A DNA stretch of 64,000 nt from DASRAP01 sp964503275 (GCA_964503275.1 CAZCZO010000012.1:1-64000), one strand, 5' to 3'. Shown: positions 33,194 to 43,119, numbered from the stretch's first letter. The notes: generated by a model from the sequence alone, not told the origin. Numbers and translations are program-made.

Positions 33194-34387
33194 TCAGCGC
33201 GTGCCGGCGCCGAGTCGGAACACCTGCCCAAGATAGGACACCGCGTGCATCTCGCCCTGGCCGTCGATCCCGAATGACGTGATGCGGGGCATGGGGCGCG
33301 TGAGCGTCCACTCCAGCTCTTCGAAGACCTCGCCGTTCGCCGCGCGGAGCGAGCGCAGCCACCCCTGGCAGAAGTCCGAGTAGAAGTAGCGTCCCACATG
33401 CTCGGGGTGCGCGCGGCCGCGGTACACGAGCCCGCCCGTGATGGAGTTGCACCCTGGGCCGTGGGCGTACGCCACGTCGGGGTCGATGCGCTGCGTGAGC
33501 TCGCAGGTGCTGCTCGTGGGCAGGCACAGGGGTCCTTCGAGCAGGGACCACCCGAAGTTCGCACCGCCGGCCGATCCCAGTGGGACGACGTTCAGCTCCT
33601 CATACGATCCCTCGCCGACGTCGGCGATGAACAGTTGCATGGAGGGGGCATCGACCCAGAAGCGCCATGGGTTCCGCAACCCGAGGGCGAACACCTCGGG
33701 GCGATAGGCGCTGTTCCCGACAAAGGGATTGTCCGCGGGGACCACGAAGGGCGCGCTGGTGCTGACGTCCAGCCGGATGAGCTTGCCGCGCAGCGTCGAA
33801 GGCAACTGGGAGTCGCCGCCGCTGCTGTTGCCCGACCCGGCGTCGCCCACGCTCATCAACAGGGTGCGGTCGGGGAGGAACTGGATCATGCCCCCGTAGT
33901 GCAGGAACCCGGTGTGGGGAATGCGGCGGATGTTGAGGCGCGATGCGGGGTCGACGAGGTTGGGGTCGGTCGATGACGCGGTGAAGCGCGCGAGCCGGAT
34001 GGCCCCGTCGCCTTCGACGAAGCTGACATAGACGTGGCGGTTCACCTGGTAATCCGGATGGAACGCGACGCCCAACAGTCCGTCCTCGTTGCCCTGGGTT
34101 CGGACCACCGCGGACAGGTCGAGGAAGGGTTGAGGAAGTCGGGTGCCATCCCGCAGGATCCAGATGCGTCCGGTGCGTTCCCCGACGAACAGACGGGGGT
34201 CGCGCGTCGGCGCGCCGACGAAGAGCGGGCGGTCGAAGCCCTCGGCGACGAGGTCGATCGACAGGGTCGACGTACGATCGACGGGTGCGGGCTCCGTGGG
34301 CGCGTCGGCGCAGTTCGCTACTGAGAAGAGAGCAAGGACGGCGCTGAGCCACCAGCGCGTTCCGATCGGTCGTGAGTTCGAGCACAT
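33194..34387 (-). CDS. PQQ-dependent sugar dehydrogenase-like lipoprotein (glucose/sorbosone dehydrogenase family)
   Basis: A 397-residue six-bladed beta-propeller lipoprotein. The signal peptide has lipobox VANC (Cys26). The propeller shows family strings LVAEGFDRPLFVG, GNEDGLLGVAFHPDY, HYGGMIQFLPD, DNPF, ALGLRNPWRFWVD and DVGEGSYEELN. The GSDH family contains PQQ-dependent aldose dehydrogenases, but many members are binding proteins. The usual active-site string NHNGG is here HTGFLHYGG, so activity is uncertain. The gene is divergent from gluQ with 30 AT-rich bases between starts, which must hold both promoters. Confidence 0.85.
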   Translation of the reverse strand: MCSNSRPIGTRWWLSAVLALFSVANCADAPTEPAPVDRTSTLSIDLVAEGFDRPLFVGAPTRDPRLFVGERTGRIWILRDGTRLPQPFLDLSAVVRTQGNEDGLLGVAFHPDYQVNRHVYVSFVEGDGAIRLARFTASSTDPNLVDPASRLNIRRIPHTGFLHYGGMIQFLPDRTLLMSVGDAGSGNSSGGDSQLPSTLRGKLIRLDVSTSAPFVVPADNPFVGNSAYRPEVFALGLRNPWRFWVDAPSMQLFIADVGEGSYEELNVVPLGSAGGANFGWSLLEGPLCLPTSSTCELTQRIDPDVAYAHGPGCNSITGGLVYRGRAHPEHVGRYFYSDFCQGWLRSLRAANGEVFEELEWTLTRPMPRITSFGIDGQGEMHAVSYLGQVFRLGAGTR

Positions 34388-34417
34388 TGTACTTCATGAA
34401 CGTATTTGCGCAGCCAA

Positions 34418-35401
34418 ATGTTGCAATGCCGACCACGCGACGTGTGGGTGCACGGCGTGTCCGGCGCTGACGCGTTCGTGGCGCCCGGCCGGGCATGGGC
34501 TCGCCGACTCCAGTCGCGGGTCGCCCCGGGCTGGCGTACGCGATTCGCGCCGGCGCCGACCGGGTACTTGCACCTCGGACATGCGGTCAACGCCGTCGTC
34601 GTGTGGGGGCTGGCGCGTGCGCTGGATGGACGGGTGGTCCTTCGGCTGGAGGACCACGATCGCGGGCGGTGTCGTCCCGCGTTCGCGGACGCGATCCTCG
34701 ATGATCTGGACTGGCTTGGACTTGAGCCCGATGTCGCTCCGACCGCCGCGTATCGCGACGGACCGGCGCTCAGGCAGAGTGCGCGGTCCGCGCGTTATGC
34801 CGCCGTGCTCGGGGCGTGGGAGGCGGCCGGCGTGGTGTATGCGTGTCGCTGCTCCCGGCGCGACGGGACGGTGCCGTCGACCGACGGGGACCGGCGGTAC
34901 ACGGGGCGGTGCCGCGAGGCGGGTTGGCCGATAGAAGCAAGTGTCGCGGTCCGTCTGCGGTTCGGTGCAGACGTCGTCACGCTGGATGACGTCATCTGCG
35001 GCGTGCAGCGGCAGGTCCCGGCCGAGCAGTGTGGCGATGTCGTCCTGCGCGATCGCCATGGCAATTGGACCTATCAGTTCGCGGTCAGCGTCGACGATCT
35101 GGATCAGGGGATCGACGTGGTGATCCGCGGGACCGACCTGCTGAGCAGTGTGGGCCGGCAGGTCCTGCTGGGCCGCGCGCTCGGACGGGCGGCCCCGCCG
35201 CAGTATGCGCACCATCCGCTGGTGCTGCGCCCCGACGGGCGCAAGCTGAGCAAGTCGGCCGGGGACAGCGGATTGCGCGAGTTACGTGCGGCGGGGTGGA
35301 GTCCCGCGCAGGTGCTCGGGACGGCCGCGCATCTGGCGGGCCTGCAGCGCGACGCGCGGCCGATCGACGCCGCCGCGCTCGCGGGGCTCTTCGGCGGCTG
35401 A
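34418..35401 (+). CDS. gluQ: Glutamyl-Q tRNA(Asp) synthetase
   Basis: Attaches glutamate to the queuosine base of tRNA(Asp). It is a 327-residue class I synthetase catalytic core with no anticodon-binding domain. Motifs are RFAPAPTGYLHLGHA (HIGH-type), a zinc-site region CRCSRRD with a later YTGRC, GTDLL, and KLSKS near the C-terminus. About 35 residues precede the usual start of the family, so the ATG at 34418 may be too far upstream. In-frame GTG codons at 34442 and 34457 are alternatives. A TATTTG hexamer lies 9 bases before the ATG. Confidence 0.9.
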   Translation: MLQCRPRDVWVHGVSGADAFVAPGRAWARRLQSRVAPGWRTRFAPAPTGYLHLGHAVNAVVVWGLARALDGRVVLRLEDHDRGRCRPAFADAILDDLDWLGLEPDVAPTAAYRDGPALRQSARSARYAAVLGAWEAAGVVYACRCSRRDGTVPSTDGDRRYTGRCREAGWPIEASVAVRLRFGADVVTLDDVICGVQRQVPAEQCGDVVLRDRHGNWTYQFAVSVDDLDQGIDVVIRGTDLLSSVGRQVLLGRALGRAAPPQYAHHPLVLRPDGRKLSKSAGDSGLRELRAAGWSPAQVLGTAAHLAGLQRDARPIDAAALAGLFGG

Positions 35402-35420
35402 GCGCCGCGGAGTCATCCGC

Positions 35421-38400
35421 TCACTTGCGATCGCGCGCGAGGGCGCGGTAGTACTCCTCGACGAGGGCCCGGTATTCGGCAGGTACCGGGGCGCGGGACT
35501 GCAGTGCGGGACGCTTCTCGGTGCCGAGCCCGTACGCGCGGAACAGCGAGAACTCGACGGTCTTGAGCCCGTCTATGACGTCGGCCTGCAGCTGGTCGAG
35601 ACCGACGGCGTTCCCGAGCGGCGCGCCGTTCTCCAGCCGCCGCATCTCCCGGAGCACGCCGTCGATCTCGGTGGTGGGCAATCCTTGGTTGACGAGGTCC
35701 TGCCGCAAGCGCTCTGCCTCCTGCCGCCGGAGTCGGAATTCGCGGCTGAACTGCGTGGCGTCGGCACCGCCCGCTCGCTGCGGATCGAGCTGCCCAGGAG
35801 CGCCGTCGCGCTGCTGCGCGCCGCGCCCACCGGCCTGCTGCTGGCCTGATTGCTGACCGCCCTGGCCTTGTTGGCCTTGTTGGCCTTGTTGGCCTTGTTG
35901 ACCTTGTTGGCCCTGTTGACCTTGTTGGCCCTGTTGGCCTTGTTGCCCCTGTTGGCCCTGTTGGCCCTGTTGACCCTGTTGGCCCTGTTGCCCCTGTTGC
36001 CCCTGTTGACCCTGTTGACCCTGTTGACCCTGTTGACCCTGTTGACCCTGCTGGCTCTGTTGGCCTTGCTGGCCCTGTTGGCTCTGCTGGCTCTGTTGGC
36101 TCTGCTGGCCCTGTTGGCTCTGCTGGCTCTGTTGCCCCTGCTGGCCTTGTTGTCCTTGTTGTCCTTGTTGCGCCTGCTGGCGCTCCGCAGTGCGCGCGCG
36201 CAGCGACTCCATCGCGCGCACGAGTTCGCGCGCGCGCTCCAACGTCCGCTCCTGCGCGCGTTGCGGCGACTCCGCCGAGGCCGCGCTGGCAGCCTGCTCC
36301 AGCTGCTCGCGCGTCGCCTCCAGAATGTCGGCGATGCTCCGCTCCATATCGCGCACCGACTCCGGCGCCCAGCCACCGCGGACCCCGCTGCGGGAGAACT
36401 GGATGCGATCCCGCAGACTGCCGTCGCGTAGCTCCTGCGCGGCACCGCTCAAGGCGCGTGCGGCCGCCGGCTGCTGCTGCCGGGCCTCCCGGGCCAACGA
36501 CTCGATCGCGGCGAGCAACGAGTCGGCGGCGACGGCCTGCCGGTCCTTGTCATCGAGGAGGCGCTGCTGCTCGCGCTGCCGCGCCTCGCCACTCGCGTTC
36601 GGGAGCTGCTCCACGCGCTGCTGGATGTCGCGCTGTTGCTCCTGCATCTGCTCCACGCGATCCTGCAGCGCGCGCGTCTGCTGCTGCACGGCGGCACTGC
36701 GTGAGTCCTCGAGCGAGCGCGCCGCGCGGTTCAACTGCTCGAGCGCCTGATTCGCCTGCGGCTGGGTCCCGGTCGCGGCGCGGCGCATCGCATCGGCCGC
36801 CTGCTGCGCGGCCTGTGCCGCCTGTTGCAGCTCCGGGGTGTTCTGTTCCCGGGCCAAGCGCTCCAGTCGCCGGGCCTCCTCTTCGGCCTGCCGCGCGAGT
36901 TCCCGCTGTCCACCGCCGCCGCCCTGCGCTTCGCGGCCCAGCCGGTCGCGCATCTGCTCCTGCATGCGCTGCATCCGCTCGTTCTCTTGCTGCTGCCGCG
37001 CCGCCAACTCCCGCAGCCGCGCGAGAATCTCATCGACCTCCTGCTGCTGCTGTTGCTGCGCGCTGCTCTGCTGCTGCACCGCCTCGTACTGATTGCGCTG
37101 GCGATCGTTCTCCAACTCGAAGAGGTCGGCGAGATCCTCGGCCCGCTGCTGCTGGCCGCCCCCGCCCCCCCCACCGCCGCCCTGTTGCTGCTGTTGCAGC
37201 TCGCGCTCGCGGAACACCGCCTCGGCGCGCTGCAGGTGCGTCATCGCGACCTGCTCGGGGCCGAGCGCGCGCGTCCCGCTGCCGGCGCCGAGCAACCCGC
37301 GTGCGCCCTCCATCGCGGTCCGCGCTGAGTCGAGCTGCCCCGCGATGACCGCGAACGAGGAATCCTGTGCCGCGACCCCGCGCGACCGGAGTCGCTCGAC
37401 CAACGTCGCCACATCGTCGTGCAGACGCCCCTGCGCGATCGCCAACGTGGTGATGTCCTGACGGCGCCGACGCTCCTCGGCGCCCGCGCTGTCGCGGACC
37501 CAATTGAACGTGCCGGCGACGATGTCGCGCTGGCGTTGCACCAGTTGCCCGGTCTCCGCGCCTTCCGCCCCGCCCCCGCCCCCGCCCGGCGGCGCTTGTC
37601 CGCGTTCCTCCCCTTGGCGATACGTCATGCCGAAGGGTCGGATGTCGACGAAGTACACGTCGCTGCGGCTCACCGTGCCCGACGCGTCCTTGGCCTCGGC
37701 GTGATACGCCACCAGATCGCCCGGGGTGAGCGACAGTTCCTCCAGGAACAGCGTGTGCGCGGCCCGGACCTCCTCGAGGGTCGCGCCGCCGCGCGACAGC
37801 ACGACGCGTCGCTCCTCACCGCCATTCACGCGGTACACCAACGCGAGCTCTGCCACGCCATAGTCGTCGCGGGCCGTGATATCGATGGTCAGCTCCTCGA
37901 CCGCCGTGGCGCGCGTGTCACGCCCCGGGTCACTGATGCTGACGCTCGGTCCACGATCCCGGAGCGCCTCGATCGCATAGTCGATGCCGCCGGGGACGCG
38001 GCGTCCATCCGTCGCCAGCAGGTCGATACGGTAGAAGCCGCTCTGCGTCACGGGGAACGTGGCTGACCATCCGCCCGCGCTGTCCTGGGCGAGGGGCAGT
38101 TCCGTTCCATCGTCGAAGCGCAACATCCCTCCGCGGATCGGTCGGGTCACGTTGGGACGTACGGTGACGCGCGTGCCGATCACGGCGGCCACATCGCCGC
38201 CATCCTCGATGGTCTCGGGCTCGAGGCGCGTGTAGGCCGGGTACCGCAGATCGAGTGACACCTGTGAAACGGCTGGCAGATCGCTGATGCGCAGCTGGAA
38301 CTCATCCGAGCGCACCCCATCCGATTCAACGAAGTAGGTCGTTGGATCGACGATGTCGAACAGCCGGGCGCGGAACACGCCCGACGCGGAGTCCCGCGCC

Positions 38401-39122
38401 ATCGGGATGCGCACCCAGTCGGCCTCGGTGTCACGGCGGAAGACCAGCTCGGCGTTATCGGCGGTGAAGTGCAGCAGGGTCCCGACGACCTCGAGCCCGC
38501 CGCCGCGCGGCACGGTGGCGTTGCCAGGCTCGACGGCGACCGCCCGGACGGGCACGGCCGCCGCGGCCGCCGCTGAGGGGGCGAACAGCAGTCGCCCGGT
38601 CGTGCGCAGCGCCGACGGGCCGAACAGGAACAGCACGGCAGTCGCGACCGCGAGGACCCCGAGCGCCCGCAGCGCCGAGCGACTCGGCGCCCCATCGATC
38701 GCACGGTCGCGGACCAAGGGCTGCAGGGTCGACACGACCTGCGCGATCAAGCGGTCCGTGAGGGCCGACGCGCCCTCGGGGCGATCGGCGCGATGGACCT
38801 CGTGCAGTGCGGTCAGCAGCCCCTGACGCAGATGCGGGGCGCGCTCTTCGACATACAATGCGAACTGTTCGTCACTCCCCCGCCGCGCGAGTGGGCGGAT
38901 GAGCCACCAGCCGATGGCCAGCAGGATCGTCGCGTAGCCGGTGAGCCGGGCCAGGAGGATCGCTGTGGAGCTCCCGTTGAGCGACCAGGTCAGCAGCGAG
39001 CCGAGCACGAGGGCGGCAAGGATCGCCAGCCCGATGCGGACCGCGGCCTCGAGCAGCACGCGCTGCTGCCACTGCCGGCGCAGCGTGGCGAGTGCATCCA
39101 GCAATTGGGCGGAGGGGGTCAT
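35421..39122 (-). CDS. DUF4175-type giant membrane coiled-coil protein with Gln-Gln-Gly repeat
   Basis: A 1,233-residue protein. Two membrane helices near the N-terminus (about residues 23-45 and 50-68) and a third near 160 are followed by beta-rich, probably extracytoplasmic domains to about residue 510. Gly-rich spacers and very Gln/Arg/Glu-rich coiled coils follow, then a run of about 34 QQG/QQS units (about residues 985-1090) and a conserved-looking C-terminal helical domain ending at residue 1233. The layout matches the DUF4175 family, which often accompanies MoxR/DUF58/VWA genes. The start overlaps the upstream VWA gene stop (ATGA). It is the last gene of the eight-gene operon, and its substrate is unknown. 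Confidence 0.82.
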   Translation of the reverse strand: MTPSAQLLDALATLRRQWQQRVLLEAAVRIGLAILAALVLGSLLTWSLNGSSTAILLARLTGYATILLAIGWWLIRPLARRGSDEQFALYVEERAPHLRQGLLTALHEVHRADRPEGASALTDRLIAQVVSTLQPLVRDRAIDGAPSRSALRALGVLAVATAVLFLFGPSALRTTGRLLFAPSAAAAAAVPVRAVAVEPGNATVPRGGGLEVVGTLLHFTADNAELVFRRDTEADWVRIPMARDSASGVFRARLFDIVDPTTYFVESDGVRSDEFQLRISDLPAVSQVSLDLRYPAYTRLEPETIEDGGDVAAVIGTRVTVRPNVTRPIRGGMLRFDDGTELPLAQDSAGGWSATFPVTQSGFYRIDLLATDGRRVPGGIDYAIEALRDRGPSVSISDPGRDTRATAVEELTIDITARDDYGVAELALVYRVNGGEERRVVLSRGGATLEEVRAAHTLFLEELSLTPGDLVAYHAEAKDASGTVSRSDVYFVDIRPFGMTYRQGEERGQAPPGGGGGGAEGAETGQLVQRQRDIVAGTFNWVRDSAGAEERRRRQDITTLAIAQGRLHDDVATLVERLRSRGVAAQDSSFAVIAGQLDSARTAMEGARGLLGAGSGTRALGPEQVAMTHLQRAEAVFRERELQQQQQGGGGGGGGGQQQRAEDLADLFELENDRQRNQYEAVQQQSSAQQQQQQEVDEILARLRELAARQQQENERMQRMQEQMRDRLGREAQGGGGGQRELARQAEEEARRLERLAREQNTPELQQAAQAAQQAADAMRRAATGTQPQANQALEQLNRAARSLEDSRSAAVQQQTRALQDRVEQMQEQQRDIQQRVEQLPNASGEARQREQQRLLDDKDRQAVAADSLLAAIESLAREARQQQPAAARALSGAAQELRDGSLRDRIQFSRSGVRGGWAPESVRDMERSIADILEATREQLEQAASAASAESPQRAQERTLERARELVRAMESLRARTAERQQAQQGQQGQQGQQGQQSQQSQQGQQSQQSQQSQQGQQGQQSQQGQQGQQGQQGQQGQQGQQGQQGQQGQQGQQGQQGQQGQQGQQGQQGQQGQQGQQGQQGQQGQGGQQSGQQQAGGRGAQQRDGAPGQLDPQRAGGADATQFSREFRLRRQEAERLRQDLVNQGLPTTEIDGVLREMRRLENGAPLGNAVGLDQLQADVIDGLKTVEFSLFRAYGLGTEKRPALQSRAPVPAEYRALVEEYYRALARDRK
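35861..36171 (-). repeat. Nine-base tandem repeat encoding Gln-Gln-Gly/Ser
   Basis: About 34 near-identical 9-base units (TTGTTGGCC and variants on the plus strand) lie in frame inside the DUF4175-type gene. Variation is almost all GGC/AGC swaps at the third codon. Such arrays expand and contract by slippage, so length polymorphism is expected. Confidence 0.9.
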
Positions 39123-41179
39123 ACAACGCTCCGGTCTGACGGGATCACGGCGGAGCGTCGCGCGGTCGCGCGCCACCCCCGGGTGGACAGCAACGTCTCG
39201 CCAAGCACCAGCAACGCGACGAGGGCCAGCAGCCAACGCCAGGTGCCTTGCCTGGCCTCCAATTCCTGTGCGCTGGGTGCCGTGGCGATGCTCCCGGCGT
39301 CGGCCGACAGCTCGCGGATCCCCAGCAACATCTCGCGGGGATCAACGGGCGTGAGGTCCGATTCGTTCGAGGGTGCGTTGACGGCGACCACGTCCAAGGG
39401 CTCCCCGGTCACGCGGGACTGATAGGCGGAGTATAGCCCACTTTTGCGCAGCACGATGGCGCTGCCAGCAGAATCGGTCGCGGGTCGCTCCAGACTGCCA
39501 TCCGGGGCGGCGACGACCGGATCGCGCAGCGTCGCGCGCAGCGCCCAGCTCTCGCCACTCGGGCGCCACAGGGGGGCCCCCGCGTGGCCCGACGCGTGCA
39601 ACGCGAGCCGACGCAGGAACGGCAGATAGGCGGGTTGCAGCGGGAAGTCGCCCCCCCGCGGGTCCAGCGGCGCGCCGATCACGAGGGCGCGCCCGAGGCC
39701 GAGGCGCGACTCGATCACCGCGGGAAGTCCATCATCGAATCGCGCGAGGACCGAGGCGCCGTCGGCGACCTCGAGTCGCGGGTAGCGACCGAACCGGACC
39801 GCGCTGAGCGCAGCACTGGCATCGCGGAACGGCGCGAAGAGGGGATGGTCGAGGGTGACCTCGCCGAGCGTGCCCGGCAGGGCGGCGGTCCGCTCGATCA
39901 TCCCGCCCGACTGGGCCGGCACCACGGGCGATACCGCCGCGCGAGCGCCCTGCCGCGCCCCGATCACGCTCACGACGCCGCCCCCCGCGCGGACCCAGTC
40001 CTGCAGGGCGGGTCCCAGGGCCGCTGGCTCGGCGACATCCCACAGGACCACGAGGCCGGCGTCGGCGAGTTGCGCCGCGCTCGCGCGGGCCGCGCTCACC
40101 GGGAGGACCCTGATGGTCGGGGCCTCACCGATCGCGAGCGCCCGCTCGAAGAACAGCGTCTCATTCGCGGCCGCATCGGTCGGCGTCACCAGGAGCACGG
40201 TCACCGCGTCGTCGCGCGGGAGGGCGAAGTGCAGCGTGTCGTCGCCGGGCAGGGCATCGGTGTCGATGGTCACCATACCGGTGATTCGGCCCGCCGGCGC
40301 GGCCACCGCGTCGAAGGCCACCACCAGCTCGCCCTCCGTGGGCAGGTCGATGTCGCGCGTGCCCGCCGGTCGCCCATTCAGCGTGAGCGTCGCCCGCACG
40401 CGGCGGCGCTCCGGCAGCGCCCGGGCGACGAGCCGGGCCTGCGCGGCGACGGTCGCGCGCGGCGGTCCCGCACTGCGACGCAGCTCCACGGAGGACACCG
40501 CCACGTTCGCGGGCGACGCGGCGCTGACATCGATGGGGCGGATCGCCAGCCCCGCCGGCATCTCGAGGCCGGCGATCCCCGCGACTCCCGTGCGTTGGAG
40601 GTCGGTGATCACGGCGACCTCGAGGCGTGTCGTGCCGGCATCGGCCACGAGCTGACGCGCGGCGCGCAGGGCGCTGCCGAAGCGCGTGCCCCGTGCGGCG
40701 GGCACGAGATCATCGAGCGCGGCCCGCACCGCACTGCGGTCCGTCGTCCAGGGCACGACGACCTCGGCGGCGTCATCGAACGCCACCAGGACGATCCGGT
40801 CCCCATCGGACGTGCCGTCGATGATCCCGCGCGCGGAGTCCAGGGCCGCGGGCCACACCTCGCGATGTGACATGGAGAGCGAGCGGTCCAGCAGGAGCAC
40901 GACGGCGCGCGCGCCCTCCACCGCTGCATCCGTGTCGCGTTGCGGGAGGTACGGACGCGCGAACGCCAGCACGAGCAGGGCGAGCGCGGCGGCCCGGAGC
41001 AAGAACAGGGGCCAGTCCATCAGGCGCCGTCGCTGCGCCGTGCGGATCGGGATGCGCTCCAGGAACATCAGCGAGGGGAACCGGAAGGGCGTATCCTTCT
41101 CGCGGAACCGGAGATGGACCAGGATGGGGATCGCCAAGGCGGCGAGCGCACCCAACATCGCGGGGAGCAGGAAGGACAT
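39119..41179 (-). CDS. BatA-like membrane protein with VWA domain
   Basis: A 686-residue protein of the aerotolerance/Bat type. It has the N-terminal BatA domain with two membrane helices (about 2-22 and 56-76) bracketing RFPSLMFLERIP, then a VWA domain with the metal-site motif LLDRSLSM (Asp98, Ser100, Ser102). Long beta-rich regions with a class I glutamine-amidotransferase-like fold follow (about 320-560), then a last membrane helix near residue 660. VWA partners of MoxR ATPases use their metal site to bind protein clients. The gene overlaps its neighbours on both sides, so it is part of the coupled operon. Confidence 0.88.
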   Translation of the reverse strand: MSFLLPAMLGALAALAIPILVHLRFREKDTPFRFPSLMFLERIPIRTAQRRRLMDWPLFLLRAAALALLVLAFARPYLPQRDTDAAVEGARAVVLLLDRSLSMSHREVWPAALDSARGIIDGTSDGDRIVLVAFDDAAEVVVPWTTDRSAVRAALDDLVPAARGTRFGSALRAARQLVADAGTTRLEVAVITDLQRTGVAGIAGLEMPAGLAIRPIDVSAASPANVAVSSVELRRSAGPPRATVAAQARLVARALPERRRVRATLTLNGRPAGTRDIDLPTEGELVVAFDAVAAPAGRITGMVTIDTDALPGDDTLHFALPRDDAVTVLLVTPTDAAANETLFFERALAIGEAPTIRVLPVSAARASAAQLADAGLVVLWDVAEPAALGPALQDWVRAGGGVVSVIGARQGARAAVSPVVPAQSGGMIERTAALPGTLGEVTLDHPLFAPFRDASAALSAVRFGRYPRLEVADGASVLARFDDGLPAVIESRLGLGRALVIGAPLDPRGGDFPLQPAYLPFLRRLALHASGHAGAPLWRPSGESWALRATLRDPVVAAPDGSLERPATDSAGSAIVLRKSGLYSAYQSRVTGEPLDVVAVNAPSNESDLTPVDPREMLLGIRELSADAGSIATAPSAQELEARQGTWRWLLALVALLVLGETLLSTRGWRATARRSAVIPSDRSVV

Positions 41180-42078
41180 CAGCGCACCCGCCCCGTGGCC
41201 AACCGGCGATCGAGGAACGCATACAAGGCGACATCCAGCGGTCGATCGGTGACCACCGGGACGAAGTCCGCTCCCGTGGCGAGGATGCGGCTGCGCAACT
41301 CAGCGCAATGCGCCGCATGCAGCGCTCGATACCGCTCGGCGAGCGCCTCCGGGCGCAGGGGGAGGCGATCGCCCGACTCCGCGTCCTCGAAGGTCGTCGC
41401 GTTGGTGAACGGGAAGTCGCGCTCTCCCGGATCGATCACGTGGAACACGATCACGTCGTGCCGCCGGGCGCGCAGCGAACCCACGGCGCGGGCGAGCGCG
41501 GTGGGGTCCTCGTAGCAGTCGCTGATCACGACGACGATCCCGGCACGCTGCGCGACCTGCGCCAGCCGATCGAGCGCCGCCGGCAACGCGCTCGCCCCGG
41601 CCGCCTGCGTGCGACCGAGCGTGTGCAGCATCAGTTGCAGATGCCGCGTCGATGGCGGGATGACCTCGGCCGTGCCGCCGCGCAGCAGCGCCAGGCCGAC
41701 GCGATCCCCCTGCCGTTGGCTGAGCCAGGCCAGCGAGGCGCCGAGCATGCGCGCGTAGACGTACTTGGTGAGCGGCGCGGTGCCGAAGTCCATCGAGCCC
41801 GACACATCGAGCGCGATGAGCAGGCCGGCATTGGTGTCGGCCTCATACTCCTTCACGTAGAAGCGATCGGTGCGCGCATAGGCGCGCCAGTCGATGCGGC
41901 GGAGGTCATCGCCGGGCTGGTACTGGCGATGCTCGGCGAAGTCGATGGACAGCCCCTTGCGCGCGGAGCGGTGGAGCCCCGCCATGAACCCGTCGACGAC
42001 CGTACGCGCGAGCAGGGCGAGGTCGCCGATGCGCGCGAGGAGCTGTGGGTCGAGGAATGCCGCGGGGGCCGTGGGCAT
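41179..42078 (-). CDS. DUF58 domain protein
   Basis: A 299-residue cytoplasmic protein of the DUF58 family, which has a VWA-like fold. The diagnostic segment EHRQYQPGDDLRRIDWRAYAR spans residues about 49-69, followed by DVSGSMDFG as a metal-site-like motif. DUF58 proteins are nearly always next to MoxR ATPases and are thought to be their membrane-proximal adaptors. It starts 4 bases after the MoxR stop, and its stop overlaps the BatA-like start. Confidence 0.93.
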   Translation of the reverse strand: MPTAPAAFLDPQLLARIGDLALLARTVVDGFMAGLHRSARKGLSIDFAEHRQYQPGDDLRRIDWRAYARTDRFYVKEYEADTNAGLLIALDVSGSMDFGTAPLTKYVYARMLGASLAWLSQRQGDRVGLALLRGGTAEVIPPSTRHLQLMLHTLGRTQAAGASALPAALDRLAQVAQRAGIVVVISDCYEDPTALARAVGSLRARRHDVIVFHVIDPGERDFPFTNATTFEDAESGDRLPLRPEALAERYRALHAAHCAELRSRILATGADFVPVVTDRPLDVALYAFLDRRLATGRVR

Positions 42079-42082
42079 CGGG

Positions 42083-43105
42083 CTAGAGCGACGACTTGGG
42101 AAGCGGGACCTGCGCGACCACGCGGTCGATGAGCTGGTCGGTCGTGACGCGCTCCGACTGCGCCTGGAAGTTCAACAGCACACGGTGCCGCAGCACGGGG
42201 CGGGCGAGGGCCTGGATGTCCTCGAAGGCCACATGGGCCCGGCCCTGCAGAAGGGCGCGGGCCTTGCCGCCGAGCACCAGCGACTGCGCGGCGCGCACCG
42301 AGCCACCGTACTGCACCCACTGCCCGATGAAGTCCGGCGCGAGGGCATCGGTGGGCCGCGTGGCGCGCACCAGTCGGACGGCGTACCGCGTCACCGCGTC
42401 GGCGACCGGCACCCGGCGCACGACGCGCTGGAACGCGAGGATCTCGTCGCGCGTGACCACGGCCCGCAGCGGTTCCGGCGGCGCGGCCGTGGTGGCGCGC
42501 ACCACCTCCACCTCATCGTCCTCGGGCAGATAGTCGAGCATCACCTCGAGCATGAAGCGATCGAGCTGCGCTTCCGGCAGGGGGTAGGTGCCTTCGAGCT
42601 CGATGGGGTTCTGCGTCGCGAAGACGAAGAACGGCGGCTCGAGATCGTAGGTCCGGCCCTGGACGGTGACCCGCTTCTCCTGCATGGCCTCGAGCAGGGC
42701 CGACTGCGTCTTCGGCGGTGTGCGGTTCACCTCGTCGGCCAGCAGGATGTTCGCGAACACCGGGCCGGGCATGAACGTGAGGCGCCGCTGACCGGTGTTG
42801 GGATCGTCCATGATCACGTCGGTGCCGGTCACGTCCGACGGCATCAGGTCGGGCGTGAACTGGATGCGCGCGAACTTGAGGTCCAACGCCCGGGCGAGCG
42901 TCGAGATCAGCAAGGTCTTGGCGAGCCCGGGGACGCCGACGAGCAGGCAGTTCCCGCCGGCGAACAGCGCGATCAGCGTCTGCTCCACCACGTGGTCCTG
43001 CCCGACGATCCGCTTGCGGATCTCACGGGTGATCTCGGTGGCCGAGGAGTGCAGGCGATCGGCGATGGCCGCGTCGTCCAGCTGGTCGAGTGGGGTGGTC
43101 GTCAC
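42083..43105 (-). CDS. MoxR family AAA+ ATPase
   Basis: A 340-residue AAA+ ATPase of the MoxR family, chaperone-like enzymes that help mature or insert partner complexes. Motifs are Walker A GVPGLAKT (57-64), Walker B LLADEVNR (121-128), the sensor-1 region VFATQNPIELEGTYPLPEAQLDRF, and a sensor-2/lid domain at the C-terminus. It starts at GTG 43105, 15 bases after the DUF4159 gene, and is the only clear ATPase of the operon. It therefore probably powers it. Confidence 0.95.
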   Translation of the reverse strand: MTTTPLDQLDDAAIADRLHSSATEITREIRKRIVGQDHVVEQTLIALFAGGNCLLVGVPGLAKTLLISTLARALDLKFARIQFTPDLMPSDVTGTDVIMDDPNTGQRRLTFMPGPVFANILLADEVNRTPPKTQSALLEAMQEKRVTVQGRTYDLEPPFFVFATQNPIELEGTYPLPEAQLDRFMLEVMLDYLPEDDEVEVVRATTAAPPEPLRAVVTRDEILAFQRVVRRVPVADAVTRYAVRLVRATRPTDALAPDFIGQWVQYGGSVRAAQSLVLGGKARALLQGRAHVAFEDIQALARPVLRHRVLLNFQAQSERVTTDQLIDRVVAQVPLPKSSL

Positions 43106-43119
43106 GCAGGGCCTCAGGG

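Noticed and set aside
35861..36171. Regular repeats that might be taken for a CRISPR array
   Set aside because: The period is 9 bases with no unique spacers, it is in frame within a gene, and no cas genes are present.
35850..36431. A plus-strand open frame of almost pure Leu-Ala repeats
   Set aside because: It is the antisense reading of the Gln-Gln-Gly repeat in the minus-strand DUF4175-type gene, with no start signal and no sensible protein.
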